From Candidatus Poseidoniaceae archaeon (GTDB lineage Archaea > Thermoplasmatota > Poseidoniia > Poseidoniales > Poseidoniaceae), in the NCBI GenBank assembly GCA_028822845.1, contig JAPKCS010000019.1:1-40188 (forward strand): a stretch of DNA of 40,188 nucleotides, written 5' to 3'. Both the position numbers and the translations under genes were made by a program. Under the pieces are notes generated by a model. The model did no database searches. It was given only the letters and a program-made list of their open reading frames with translations, and was not told the origin of the DNA. This document shows positions 33,399-40,188 of this stretch, piece after piece. How positions within the stretch are numbered: the stretch's first letter is position 1; each line of letters begins with the position of its first letter.

Positions 33399-35300
33399 AT
33401 GGCTGATAGCAAGGGTTCCGAGGGCACCGCTTCAATCGAGGCGCTGTTGGTCCCTGTATTCGAACCAGCCAGCGCCGCTCGCCGGCAATTGAACTTCTCT
33501 GCTGCAGGCACCATTGCAGTCGCAGTGGTGTTTCTTTTGTTGGCGATGACGTTTGGTGAATCATTGGTGTCCTCATCGGCTCAAGATGAGTTCGAGGGTG
33601 AGTGGTGGAACACGCCGCTTCATCTGCGTCATCAGATGGATCTCCCGATGGACACATTGAGGGCACAGCTGCCAGTGAACGGTACCTACGAGGCGTTGCC
33701 TTATACCGAACATTTCATCGAAGTTGAACTTCCTGCAAGTGAACAGGATGCTGGTTTCCCCGGTCCTGCGCTCATGCACGTGTCTTTGTGGCTTCCAAAC
33801 GTTCCCGAAGGCACTCAAGTCCCAGTGATCATGACCATTCACCCATACTATGACTTTGGAGGTGAAGGCATGCCTGGCCTCGGAGATGATTCGTCCCCTA
33901 ACACGGTGCCAGACGGTGGCGTTGGCAAGTGGATTTACGACACATTCCTTCCTCACGGCTACGCTTTCGCTCAAGCCTCAACCTTTGGAACCGGTCAATC
34001 AACGCACTGCCAAGATGTCAAAGGGCTAGGTGAACAAACTGGAATCCAAGCCGTGACGGATTGGCTTGGTCAGCAGAACTGGTCAAACGGCAATGTTGGA
34101 TTGATGGGGAAATCATACGCAGGCACAACCAATTGGGAAGCCGCGCAAAACCCATCACCGCACCTGAAAACCATCGTTCCAATTTCAGGCTCAATTGGCG
34201 TTCAAGAAATGTTCTATCGAAACGGTTCTTCTGAGGCACGAGCCATGGGGTACGATGCCGCTTACCAAGCCGCAACCACCGATTTAACTACCGATGACAT
34301 GCGCGTCTGTTCAGACGATGCGATCGGACCCCTCAACCCGTTTTCGACATGGGGTTGGGCTGAATTCGGCGGTGCTGATTGGAGCGATTACTGGGACGAA
34401 CGACGCCATCTTCCTGACGTCTTGGAAAACTACCGTGGCAGTGTTTACATCGTCTGGGGCTTGCAAGACTGGAACGTCGATCCATACCATGCTTTCCCGA
34501 CCTATCAATTGCTCATCGATGCAGGCATCAACGCACGAGCAATCTCGGGTCAATGGGCTCACAATTATCCCGATCAGCCCGACCGGCACAGCGAATTAGA
34601 CAGCGGTTACGGCAAGGAGGCTTACCCAAACATGAGCCGTATGGACTGGGCTGTTGAGTTGTATGGCTGGTTTAATTATTATCTGAAGGGCATCGGCGAC
34701 GAACCAGAACCGATGGTACAAATACAAACCAATGACGGAAGATGGCACGTCGAGGACACGTGGCCACCAGCCGATATGATGTGGGACATGCACACCATCG
34801 ATTCTTCTTGGGGGAGCCTTGGAACCGTGAACGGTTTAGGCACCGGCGTGACCCTAACAAGTCCAACCTTCGAAAATAAAACCCACATTTCGGGCCTTCC
34901 AACCTTGCACCTTGATGTGACAACACAAGCCTGTAACGGAGGACAAATCTTTGCCACCCTCTACGATGACACAGATAACCTTCGCCTCGGACATGCGACG
35001 ATGGATATCCGCTATCGAGACGGTGGCTACGACGCTCAGCCAGCACTCCCATTCAGCCAATACACGATGCTCATGGAATTCAACCCCCTTGATGTTGTGC
35101 TCCCTGCCGGTCATTCGCTCCGGCTTGAGTTGAGTGAAACTGGAGAAGATTACCTGCCAGGACCCTGCGCATCGAATCCAGCTGGTGGCCTGACGGTCAA
35201 TGGAGGCACCTTTGGTTTGCCAATCATCGATCGGCCCTCTGCCCATGAGGCGTGGTTTGAATCACCTCACTGGTGGGATCAACAGCCAATCCCTGCCTGA
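33399..35300 (+). CDS. Membrane-anchored CocE/NonD-type S15 peptidase (Xaa-Pro dipeptidyl-peptidase family)
   Basis: 633 residues from the ATG at 33399; the frame is open from 33285, but the upstream part overlaps the preceding gene. One membrane helix (about 33-52) places the enzyme outside. The alpha/beta-hydrolase domain has the nucleophile motif GKSYAG (Ser239), the acid in GLQDWNVDP (Asp357) and the histidine in GQWAHNYP (His388), which fits the S15 catalytic triad. A C-terminal jelly-roll domain (about 450-633, with LRLGHATMDIRYR and VVLPAGHSLRLELS) is typical of PepX/CocE enzymes. The family cuts Xaa-Pro dipeptides or hydrolyses esters and acylated beta-lactams. An extracellular peptidase suits a protein-degrading marine heterotroph. 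The receiver gene follows 9 bases downstream. Confidence 0.92.
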   Translation: MADSKGSEGTASIEALLVPVFEPASAARRQLNFSAAGTIAVAVVFLLLAMTFGESLVSSSAQDEFEGEWWNTPLHLRHQMDLPMDTLRAQLPVNGTYEALPYTEHFIEVELPASEQDAGFPGPALMHVSLWLPNVPEGTQVPVIMTIHPYYDFGGEGMPGLGDDSSPNTVPDGGVGKWIYDTFLPHGYAFAQASTFGTGQSTHCQDVKGLGEQTGIQAVTDWLGQQNWSNGNVGLMGKSYAGTTNWEAAQNPSPHLKTIVPISGSIGVQEMFYRNGSSEARAMGYDAAYQAATTDLTTDDMRVCSDDAIGPLNPFSTWGWAEFGGADWSDYWDERRHLPDVLENYRGSVYIVWGLQDWNVDPYHAFPTYQLLIDAGINARAISGQWAHNYPDQPDRHSELDSGYGKEAYPNMSRMDWAVELYGWFNYYLKGIGDEPEPMVQIQTNDGRWHVEDTWPPADMMWDMHTIDSSWGSLGTVNGLGTGVTLTSPTFENKTHISGLPTLHLDVTTQACNGGQIFATLYDDTDNLRLGHATMDIRYRDGGYDAQPALPFSQYTMLMEFNPLDVVLPAGHSLRLELSETGEDYLPGPCASNPAGGLTVNGGTFGLPIIDRPSAHEAWFESPHWWDQQPIPA

Positions 35301-35305
35301 GGTGG
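35299..35305 (+). promoter_or_regulatory. Ribosome binding site supporting a GTG start
   Basis: GAGGTGG overlaps the stop codon of the S15 peptidase gene and lies 4 bases before the GTG at 35310. It decides for the GTG as start, because no in-frame ATG lies close downstream, and it suggests translational coupling. Confidence 0.6.
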
Positions 35306-35309
35306 TCCA

Positions 35310-35666
35310 GTGCGCGTGTTAGCGTTCGAAGACAGCTATGACATCGAAGCCTTGCTTGATTCCGCAGGAATCAAACATCAAATATCCCACATCACTCAAC
35401 GCTGGGATTCAAGCAATCCACTCGAGCACATAGCAAAAGTACGACCAGATGTGTTGTTGCTCGATTATTACATGCCCCCCCACACTGGTTTAGAAGTGCT
35501 TCAATTGCTGAATGAAGCCGTTGCGAAAGGGAAGGCTGTTCGCCCGCCAACAATCGTTGCGATGTCGAGTGAAGCCGGGGCGAATGCAGTGATGTTCCAA
35601 AAGGGTGCAAATCACCAAGTCATCAAATTCGACCTTCATACATTGGACATATGGAATGTAACTTGA
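35310..35666 (+). CDS. Stand-alone CheY-like receiver domain protein
   Basis: 118 residues with a GTG start. The receiver residues are all present: acidic pair Glu7-Asp8 in LAFEDSYD, phosphoacceptor Asp52 in VLLLDYYMPP, Ser86/87 in IVAMSSEAG in place of the usual Thr/Ser, and Lys106 in QVIKFD. There is no output domain, so it should signal by protein contact, as CheY does. No histidine kinase lies in the window, so the phosphodonor is unknown. The C-terminus after Lys106 is short, about 12 residues, and the last helix looks reduced. It follows the S15 peptidase with coupled translation, but a functional link is not evident. Confidence 0.87.
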   Translation: MRVLAFEDSYDIEALLDSAGIKHQISHITQRWDSSNPLEHIAKVRPDVLLLDYYMPPHTGLEVLQLLNEAVAKGKAVRPPTIVAMSSEAGANAVMFQKGANHQVIKFDLHTLDIWNVT

Positions 35667-35715
35667 TGGCTTTTTTATGCGATGAGGCTAAATTCTGCCC
35701 ACCTTTCAGCGTGAC
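35667..35715 (+). promoter_or_regulatory. Possible promoter or T-run terminator between receiver and membrane protein genes
   Basis: A CTTTTTTATG stretch at 35670-35679, just after the receiver gene stop, lies about 40 bases before the next ATG. It could be a TATA-like box for the downstream gene or an archaeal oligo-T terminator of the upstream one. Confidence 0.3.
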
Positions 35716-36429
35716 ATGGTTGACTTCGATGCACCCGATGTTGGCTTCTCGCTGATTGATGAACTTGGAGCACTCGGACCGGTTTTCGGCCTGGTGTTAA
35801 TTGCCCTGGGTTTATTTTTGATGATACGAGGCCACGAGAGTTTGACCTACGTTGCCGCAGCGACAGGAGCCGGTTTCGGCTATGTGCTCACACCAGCGAT
35901 CTACCCGCTCGTCTCCTCCTATGTTGGAGTGTTGGAGCAAATTCACGTGATGGGCATCTTGATGTTGTTGAGTGCAGGGCTTCTGATGGCCACCATCCAA
36001 GTCAGCATTGCATTGATGGGGTCGGTGGTGTTTTTCCTCGTCGTCAGGTCAATGTTCGCAGCGGGAAGTTTCGGCGACAGTGAACTCATCACCAACGCAG
36101 TCGGTGTGATTGCCTTTTTCTCAGTTATTTGGATTCGAAAGCAACTTCCCCTGTTGGTTTCAGCATTTCTCGGTACCATTGCCACGCTCGGGGGGATGCT
36201 TATTCTAAACGGTCAACAAATGACGAATCTCGACCCCAAAAACAGTTCGACCATTGCAATTGTCTTGTTGCTTTTCACAATCAGTGTGACGGTCCAAATC
36301 CGGGCTATAAAACGCCGAGCTGAAGCTGAAAACTTGGATGAGAACGGTGAACCGAGGCCGCCTGAAGTCAAATCAGATCCACGCCGGGTCCGTGAACCAT
36401 CCCAATTCGACCTGCCAGATCTTCGTTAA
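35716..36429 (+). CDS. Multi-pass membrane protein of unknown function
   Basis: 237 residues with about seven hydrophobic segments between residues 18 and 195, for example GLVLIALGLFLMI, YVLTPAIYPLV, GILMLLSAGLLMA and IAIVLLLFTISVTV. A charged, proline-containing cytoplasmic tail of about 40 residues follows (RAIKRRAEAENLDENGEPRP). The helix pattern with small residues in GAGFGYV and the early RGHE resemble TMEM198/DUF4203-like proteins, but this is a weak impression. A hairpin overlaps its stop codon, and the AIG1-like gene begins 45 bases downstream. Confidence 0.75.
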   Translation: MVDFDAPDVGFSLIDELGALGPVFGLVLIALGLFLMIRGHESLTYVAAATGAGFGYVLTPAIYPLVSSYVGVLEQIHVMGILMLLSAGLLMATIQVSIALMGSVVFFLVVRSMFAAGSFGDSELITNAVGVIAFFSVIWIRKQLPLLVSAFLGTIATLGGMLILNGQQMTNLDPKNSSTIAIVLLLFTISVTVQIRAIKRRAEAENLDENGEPRPPEVKSDPRRVREPSQFDLPDLR

Positions 36430-36446
36430 GGTTCAGGACGAACCTT
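36428..36446 (+). terminator. Perfect 7-base hairpin overlapping a stop codon
   Basis: AAGGTTC and GAACCTT pair perfectly around AGGAC; the first arm starts inside the TAA of the multi-pass membrane protein gene. No clean T-run follows, so it may reduce read-through or protect the 3' end of the mRNA, not act as a classical terminator. It lies 28 bases before the next ATG. Confidence 0.35.
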
Positions 36447-36474
36447 CAAAGCCTGTTCTTTGACGCAACGAGCC

Positions 36475-37392
36475 ATGGAAGAAGTCCTGGTTTACGGAAG
36501 CCAGCAAACAGACCGTCAAACTTTTCTGGCCATGGCAGTGGTTACAGGGTTGTTGGTGTGGTTCTCTTTCAGTTTGGATTGGGGCAACCTCATACACACC
36601 AGTGCTGAATCATTCAATGATCCATGGGCTCCCCCAACGGTTGTGTTGCTATGGCGAATTACATGTGCAGGGGTTGGTATTGGAGCGGTTGTCTCCATGT
36701 TTCGAATTGGTGCTGGTACGATGCAAGTGCTGATGCATGAAGACCGAACAATGAAAATACTGGCTCCGGTTGGACGCGAAAAGTTTGTCACATTCAGTTC
36801 TTGGACCTTGGTCAGTAACATCCTGTACTTTTCAAGTGCTGGAGCAGCATCATTTCTTGGTAGCATTGGGAACGTGGTGCCTCTGTGGCTCGAGGCTTTT
36901 CAAACGACAATGTTTGCGATCGCTTGCGGATCAGCATTTTTGACAGCAGCCGTGGTCCGGCATGTCATCCTCCCCGGTCTCTTCCAATCTGACCGGAGTT
37001 CCGATTTCATTTTCAAGTACCATGAACAAATGATGCATAATTATTCTGCAATCTTTTTGGCCGTTGAAATGGTGCTCGTCGTTCCAAAACTACAACCAGA
37101 ATTGGCTCTTATTTGCGTCGGAATGGGGCTTTTCTACGTCTTCTTTGCCTATGTTAATGCCTATCATGGAAGTGGATTCTATGTGTACAGTTTCATCGAC
37201 CCGAGGCGCCGTTATGCTCCCTTTGTCATGATTGCATTGGCTGCTGCAATCGCAGTGTTTTACGTTTGCATGTACCTCGTCAGCCTCATAGCAGCAACGA
37301 ACCTGTTGGTTGCAGCGTTGATTTTGACGGCCTGGGTGTCACTTATTGTTCAGTTCAGTCCGACCCAAGACCCAGATCAGTCTTCATCGTAG
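36475..37392 (+). CDS. AIG1/ADTRP (FAR-17a)-like integral membrane hydrolase candidate
   Basis: 305 residues from the ATG at 36475 (a TTG at 36460 is an alternative) with about seven or eight hydrophobic segments. Two blocks resemble the eukaryotic FAR-17a/AIG1 family: KFVTFSSWTLVSNILYF (AIG1 has KYLTF followed by a hydrophobic helix) and HEQMMHNYSAIFLAVEM (AIG1 has an MHT...E block). A GSGFYVYSFID segment follows where AIG1 has G-x-WVYPF-L. The two proposed catalytic residues are Thr106 and His188, 82 residues apart; from memory human AIG1 has Thr43 and His129, 86 apart, and ADTRP Thr47 and His131. Those enzymes are membrane threonine hydrolases that cut fatty-acid esters of hydroxy fatty acids. 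Function here is inference. The C-terminus overlaps the convergent acidic-protein gene by 16 bases. Confidence 0.68.
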   Translation: MEEVLVYGSQQTDRQTFLAMAVVTGLLVWFSFSLDWGNLIHTSAESFNDPWAPPTVVLLWRITCAGVGIGAVVSMFRIGAGTMQVLMHEDRTMKILAPVGREKFVTFSSWTLVSNILYFSSAGAASFLGSIGNVVPLWLEAFQTTMFAIACGSAFLTAAVVRHVILPGLFQSDRSSDFIFKYHEQMMHNYSAIFLAVEMVLVVPKLQPELALICVGMGLFYVFFAYVNAYHGSGFYVYSFIDPRRRYAPFVMIALAAAIAVFYVCMYLVSLIAATNLLVAALILTAWVSLIVQFSPTQDPDQSSS

Positions 37393-38105
37393 GGTTGCCA
37401 TTCGTCTTGGCCTTCCTCTCGGAACCACCAGTAGCCATCCTCGTCCTCGAACCATTCGACACCGTTTTCATCAATGGAGTAGCCATCGACTTCTTCTTCG
37501 CCTTCTTCACTTTCTTCCACTTCCTCCTCAGCGTTTGGATCGACCAAACCTGAGTCTTGTGAGATTTGTTGTTTTACCCGTTCTAATTCCTCATCTGCAT
37601 CAGCGAAGACGCGGTTTTCAGTGATGATTTCGGCTTGATGGTCGCCTTGACGGATCGCGTCATCAGATTCTGAGATGAAGTCATCACTCATTCGAGCTTT
37701 GAATTCTTCAAATTCATCCCTTCCATAACTGCCAAGGAATTCATCCCCTTTCGATTGCATGAGGTCGTCCAAATTAGCTCGCTTTTCACGCTTCAAATCC
37801 GGTGCATCTGGAACGCTACCAGCATAAAAGGAATCTTCTTCATCCGATAACTTCCCGAAAGATCGGCCTTCAGGGTCCACTTCCTCAATCGCTTCAATGA
37901 TCAAGTCGTGTTCCTCTTCGTCGAGGTTCTCCTCTTCGTATTGGGTCCCAACCATGGTGACCAATTTGTTGAGGTTTTTCGCCAGCTTACGATCGTCGTC
38001 ATCGAATTCATTGACCAGTTTGTCAACTTGCTTGAGAAGGCGCTCATATGGGGTGCCAGTGATGGCTCCGAGAAAACGTCCAAAGCCGCCTTTCTTCTTC
38101 GCCAT
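37377..38105 (-). CDS. Acidic cytoplasmic protein with Trp-rich C-terminal motif
   Basis: 242 residues, no signal peptide or membrane helix. A short basic start (MAKKKGGFGRFLGAITGTPY) leads into a helical, coiled-coil-like segment (about 20-80, LLKQVDKLVNEFDDDDRKLA) and then strongly acidic, probably disordered sequence. Near the C-terminus a run of Glu precedes a Trp-rich motif: DENGVEWFEDEDGYWWF, then DEWQPYDED. The motif recalls the Trp-rich tail of the 439-residue anchored protein at 9414-10733 and may be a small beta module or a docking peptide. No known family is recognised. It is divergent from the JAMM gene and overlaps the convergent AIG1-like gene by 16 bases. Confidence 0.77.
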   Translation of the reverse strand: MAKKKGGFGRFLGAITGTPYERLLKQVDKLVNEFDDDDRKLAKNLNKLVTMVGTQYEEENLDEEEHDLIIEAIEEVDPEGRSFGKLSDEEDSFYAGSVPDAPDLKREKRANLDDLMQSKGDEFLGSYGRDEFEEFKARMSDDFISESDDAIRQGDHQAEIITENRVFADADEELERVKQQISQDSGLVDPNAEEEVEESEEGEEEVDGYSIDENGVEWFEDEDGYWWFREEGQDEWQPYDED

Positions 38106-38200
38106 GGTGACAGCAAAGCACCGGCCCTTTTCAAAGATTCTTCACTTTGGGAGCCTCCGGACACTTCATTCAACAGGGAGTTCTGGCATGGCCGAGGACG

Positions 38201-38962
38201 ATGGTTGAATCTTGGCTCCTTGAATTGATGACCACCTACAACGCGGAGTCATACAGCGGTCGAGAAGCCTACACTGCGCAAGTCCACATCCCCGGAAAGG
38301 TCTTTGAGAACCTTGTTTGGTGGGCATTGCAATCGCTTCCTGACGAAATCCTTGTGGGACTGGACATCGATGCTGAAACCCCGCATGTGGCCGAAGTTGA
38401 CGACCGTTTTAGTGGCACTGAAAGCACACCCAACCTGTTTCAGGGCCAAGGCTACAGGATCAAAGAGGCACACATTGTCAACCGTGGTGACTCGTACTCA
38501 GTCCACCATTTACCCGAAGATTGGACCGACGACATGTTCTCGACCTCACGTGGTTCACGCGCTGGACGATTCACCCATTGGCTCCACACCCATCCAAATG
38601 CCCCGGCAATCCCCAGTGGAGCAGACGCAGATGCTGCACAAGAAACGCTCGGCATTGACATGATTCTTGGTTTGCGGTTTTCACCAGAAGGCCCACTGCC
38701 ATGGTTCGATGATGTTGAAGGCCAGCGTCGGCGTGTGGGGAAGGAAGCCGTTGCTGAACCAACAAAGACACGCCGGAGGTCGTTTTTCGAACGGCAAAAA
38801 TTACCCGTGCTCGGTGTGGCTCCAAGTGGGCACAAAATACATGAAATTCAATTGATTGCTTTCCATAAAAATGGGCTTGGAATCAATGTGTTGATGGTCG
38901 ATGAACAGGGCTACCCCTACGGTTGGGAAGCCTTCAACAATCAAGCAACCAATGCAGCGTGA
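38201..38962 (+). CDS. JAMM/MPN+ metalloprotease-like protein
   Basis: 253 residues from the ATG at 38201; an in-frame ATG at 38228 is also possible. The sequence HTHPNAPAIPSGAD (residues 129-142) fits the JAMM consensus H-x-H-P-x6-S-x2-D exactly: zinc ligands His129, His131 and Asp142, with Ser139. An upstream Glu49 in LPDEILVGL lies where the MPN+ catalytic Glu precedes the domain's early strand. JAMM enzymes remove ubiquitin or ubiquitin-like proteins; archaeal ones such as HvJAMM1 release SAMP modifiers. Other members process amino-acid or sulfur-carrier conjugates, so the target is open. Outside the motif similarity is low, and an unusual 30-residue basic insert (TKTRRRSFFERQ) follows. 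The 3' end overlaps the convergent DUF1499 gene by 22 bases. Confidence 0.78.
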   Translation: MVESWLLELMTTYNAESYSGREAYTAQVHIPGKVFENLVWWALQSLPDEILVGLDIDAETPHVAEVDDRFSGTESTPNLFQGQGYRIKEAHIVNRGDSYSVHHLPEDWTDDMFSTSRGSRAGRFTHWLHTHPNAPAIPSGADADAAQETLGIDMILGLRFSPEGPLPWFDDVEGQRRRVGKEAVAEPTKTRRRSFFERQKLPVLGVAPSGHKIHEIQLIAFHKNGLGINVLMVDEQGYPYGWEAFNNQATNAA

Positions 38963-39432
38963 AGGCCCTCAAGGCGATCGGGATTGACACCAAGATCACT
39001 TTGGCCAAGCCGTGATTGGGAATGCAACTCCAGCCGTATTGTGCCATCGTCTTCAACCGTCAAACTCACAGCCACATCGTCTGGGAACCGCCAGAATGAA
39101 GTTCGTTCGACAAAGTGAACATAGGAACTGGATTCGTCACTGCTGCTGATTAACACATCTCCGTTGTTGTCCTCGATGTAGCCATCAAGATTGGATTGTA
39201 CATCTTCGAAGGAGGCGTCCGTAACGAGAACGAGCGTGTCCATTCTGAAATCAGCCCCACCACCCAAATGAGCACAATTCATGCTGTCTGACTCACATGT
39301 CGGCATGGTCTCAAAGGGCTCATCAGCCGCACTTGTAAGGATCCAGACTTGGCAAAGAAGCCACGGTGAGATCAGCGCTCCAACAACCAAAAGAACGGTT
39401 GAACGCTTCAACAAGGGGCGCTCAGAGGTCAT
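38941..39432 (-). CDS. DUF1499 family protein, membrane-anchored
   Basis: 163 residues with one N-terminal hydrophobic helix (about 12-35, STVLLVVGALISPWLLCQVW) that may be a signal anchor. The rest matches DUF1499: ASFEDVQSNLDGYIEDNNGD, SSYVHFVERTSFWRFPDDVA and LHSQSRLGQSDLGVNPDRLE, the last being the family's SR.G.SD.G.N..R signature. The biochemical function of the family is unknown. Its start codon lies inside the end of gpmA (11-base overlap), so it is translated from the gpmA message. A link to glycolysis is not evident. Confidence 0.87.
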   Translation of the reverse strand: MTSERPLLKRSTVLLVVGALISPWLLCQVWILTSAADEPFETMPTCESDSMNCAHLGGGADFRMDTLVLVTDASFEDVQSNLDGYIEDNNGDVLISSSDESSSYVHFVERTSFWRFPDDVAVSLTVEDDGTIRLELHSQSRLGQSDLGVNPDRLEGLHAALVA

Positions 39433-40135
39433 GACGTTTCCAACCTGTATCTGACCAGTGGTACACCATCGGTTGGCCAGTTGGGACTTCGAGCGAGAGC
39501 ACTTCCTCTTCGCTCAGCCCTTCGATGTGCATGATGATGCTGCGAAGGGAGTTTCCATGTGCAGCGACAAAGATGTTGTTGCCGGATTGAAGGGAGGGGA
39601 TCAGCGTGGAATCGAGGTAGGGAATCGTGCGCTCTGCCGTCAATTTGAGGGATTCGCCTGATGGAGGAGGTACGTCAAAAGAGCGTCGCCAGATGTGCAC
39701 TTGTTCCTCTCCGTACTTCGCACGGGTAGCGTCTTTGTTCAAGCCTTGTAAATCGCCATACATTCGCTCATTCAACTGCCAAGACACGTGGACTGGAAGA
39801 AGGTCAGCAGCTCCTGCATCGCCTCGAACCTGTGCCCATTCAATCATGCGAGCCTCGTTTTCTGAAACCGAGGACAGACCGCCCTCAGGCTCAGGGTAGC
39901 GAAACACCGGAGTTTTACCGCCGTTATGCTGAGCAAGAGCGAGCATGGCCGTCATCTGAGCGCGGATGAGCGTTGAGACGTGAACTTCATCGATGTCGAG
40001 GTGAGCGATTTGCTTTCCTCCAGCAATGGCTTCTTGGATTCCAACGTTGGTGAGCGGTACGTCAACCCATCCGGTGAAAAGTTGAGCAGCGTTCCACATC
40101 GATTGACCGTGGCGCATCAAAATGAGCAGCGACAT
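39422..40135 (-). CDS. gpmA: 2,3-bisphosphoglycerate-dependent phosphoglycerate mutase
   Basis: 237 residues, near the usual 230-250 of the family. It interconverts 3- and 2-phosphoglycerate in glycolysis and gluconeogenesis through a phosphohistidine. The catalytic block LMRHGQSMWN is near the N-terminus and is followed by the diagnostic LFTGWVDVPLTNVG; LNERMYGDLQGLNK carries the acid-base Glu, and VAAHGNSLRSIIMHIEGLS the second catalytic His. Many archaea use the unrelated cofactor-independent enzyme, so a GpmA here suggests bacterial origin, which is common in this lineage. The ATG at 40135 has no alternative nearby. DUF1499 follows with overlapping translation. Confidence 0.96.
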   Translation of the reverse strand: MSLLILMRHGQSMWNAAQLFTGWVDVPLTNVGIQEAIAGGKQIAHLDIDEVHVSTLIRAQMTAMLALAQHNGGKTPVFRYPEPEGGLSSVSENEARMIEWAQVRGDAGAADLLPVHVSWQLNERMYGDLQGLNKDATRAKYGEEQVHIWRRSFDVPPPSGESLKLTAERTIPYLDSTLIPSLQSGNNIFVAAHGNSLRSIIMHIEGLSEEEVLSLEVPTGQPMVYHWSDTGWKRHDL

Positions 40136-40188
40136 AAGAACTCCCTGTGTAAGGGGCAGCGACGGTTCTCCATGAACATGGCGGCGAA
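40136..40188 (-). promoter_or_regulatory. Upstream region of gpmA to the window edge
   Basis: 53 bases before the gpmA start that should carry its promoter. A CTTACA stretch on the minus strand about 20 bases before the start is the only AT-richer element; I see no convincing TATA box and no other gene start. Confidence 0.2.

Noticed and set aside
33573-33974. 133-residue minus-strand open frame within the S15 peptidase gene
   Set aside because: It lies antisense to conserved peptidase sequence and has no family character.
1-40188. tRNA, rRNA, insertion sequences, integrases, attachment sites and replication origin
   Set aside because: Intergenic gaps are all under 150 bases and none contains a cloverleaf, terminal inverted repeats or origin-type repeats; no transposase or integrase motif appears in any frame.

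Overview
The window reads as a piece of a Marine Group II-type (Poseidoniales) euryarchaeal chromosome. This is an inference from content: very large secreted proteins with calcium-binding thrombospondin-type-3-like repeats, a bacterial-type UvrC beside archaeal/eukaryote-like genes (Tyw2/Taw2, a JAMM protease, a DPM1-like transferase), tightly packed genes with short or overlapping junctions, and GGTGA-type ribosome binding sites. No rRNA, tRNA, IS element, integrase or CRISPR array was found, and no stretch over 300 bases lacks a gene.

Region 1 (1-7773, minus): a large integrin-alpha-like/TSP3 surface protein of about 2107 residues, followed by a soluble EF-hand protein cut by the left edge. 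A thiamine-pyrophosphokinase-like gene (7918-8568) diverges from it across an intergenic region with a perfect inverted repeat. Region 2 (8544-16418, minus): a run of envelope genes, in transcription order a GT4 glycosyltransferase, an anchored sialidase-like beta-propeller, an 851-residue TSP3 protein, a 439-residue anchored protein and an anchored DUF4105 protein. Region 3 (16526-17946, plus): a DPM1-like GT2 and a bacterial-type thiopurine methyltransferase. Region 4 (17948-25548): a 1600-residue beta-helix/PKD surface protein, two HTH-less Lrp/AsnC ligand-binding-domain genes in tandem, and a convergent winged-helix STAND ATPase. Region 5 (25634-32863): uvrC, a 1082-residue anchored protein with no recognised family, taw2 and an anchored extracellular cyclophilin. 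Region 6 (32954-40135): a small membrane protein, an anchored S15/CocE peptidase, a stand-alone receiver protein, two multi-pass membrane proteins (one with the Thr/His signature of AIG1/ADTRP lipid hydrolases), an acidic W-rich protein, a JAMM metalloprotease, a DUF1499 protein and gpmA.

Much of the sequence serves the cell surface. Four giant proteins share one plan: signal peptide, long ectodomain, one C-terminal membrane helix and a short charged or proline-rich cytoplasmic tail. Around them lie smaller anchored enzymes (peptidase, sialidase-like propeller, cyclophilin, DUF4105) and glycosyltransferases that could decorate them. The observations I rate highest are the AIG1-like membrane hydrolase, the exact JAMM motif in a divergent protein, the Cys-paired TSP3 repeat shared by two proteins, the HTH-less Lrp pair facing a STAND regulator, and similar small inverted repeats upstream of both TSP3 genes.
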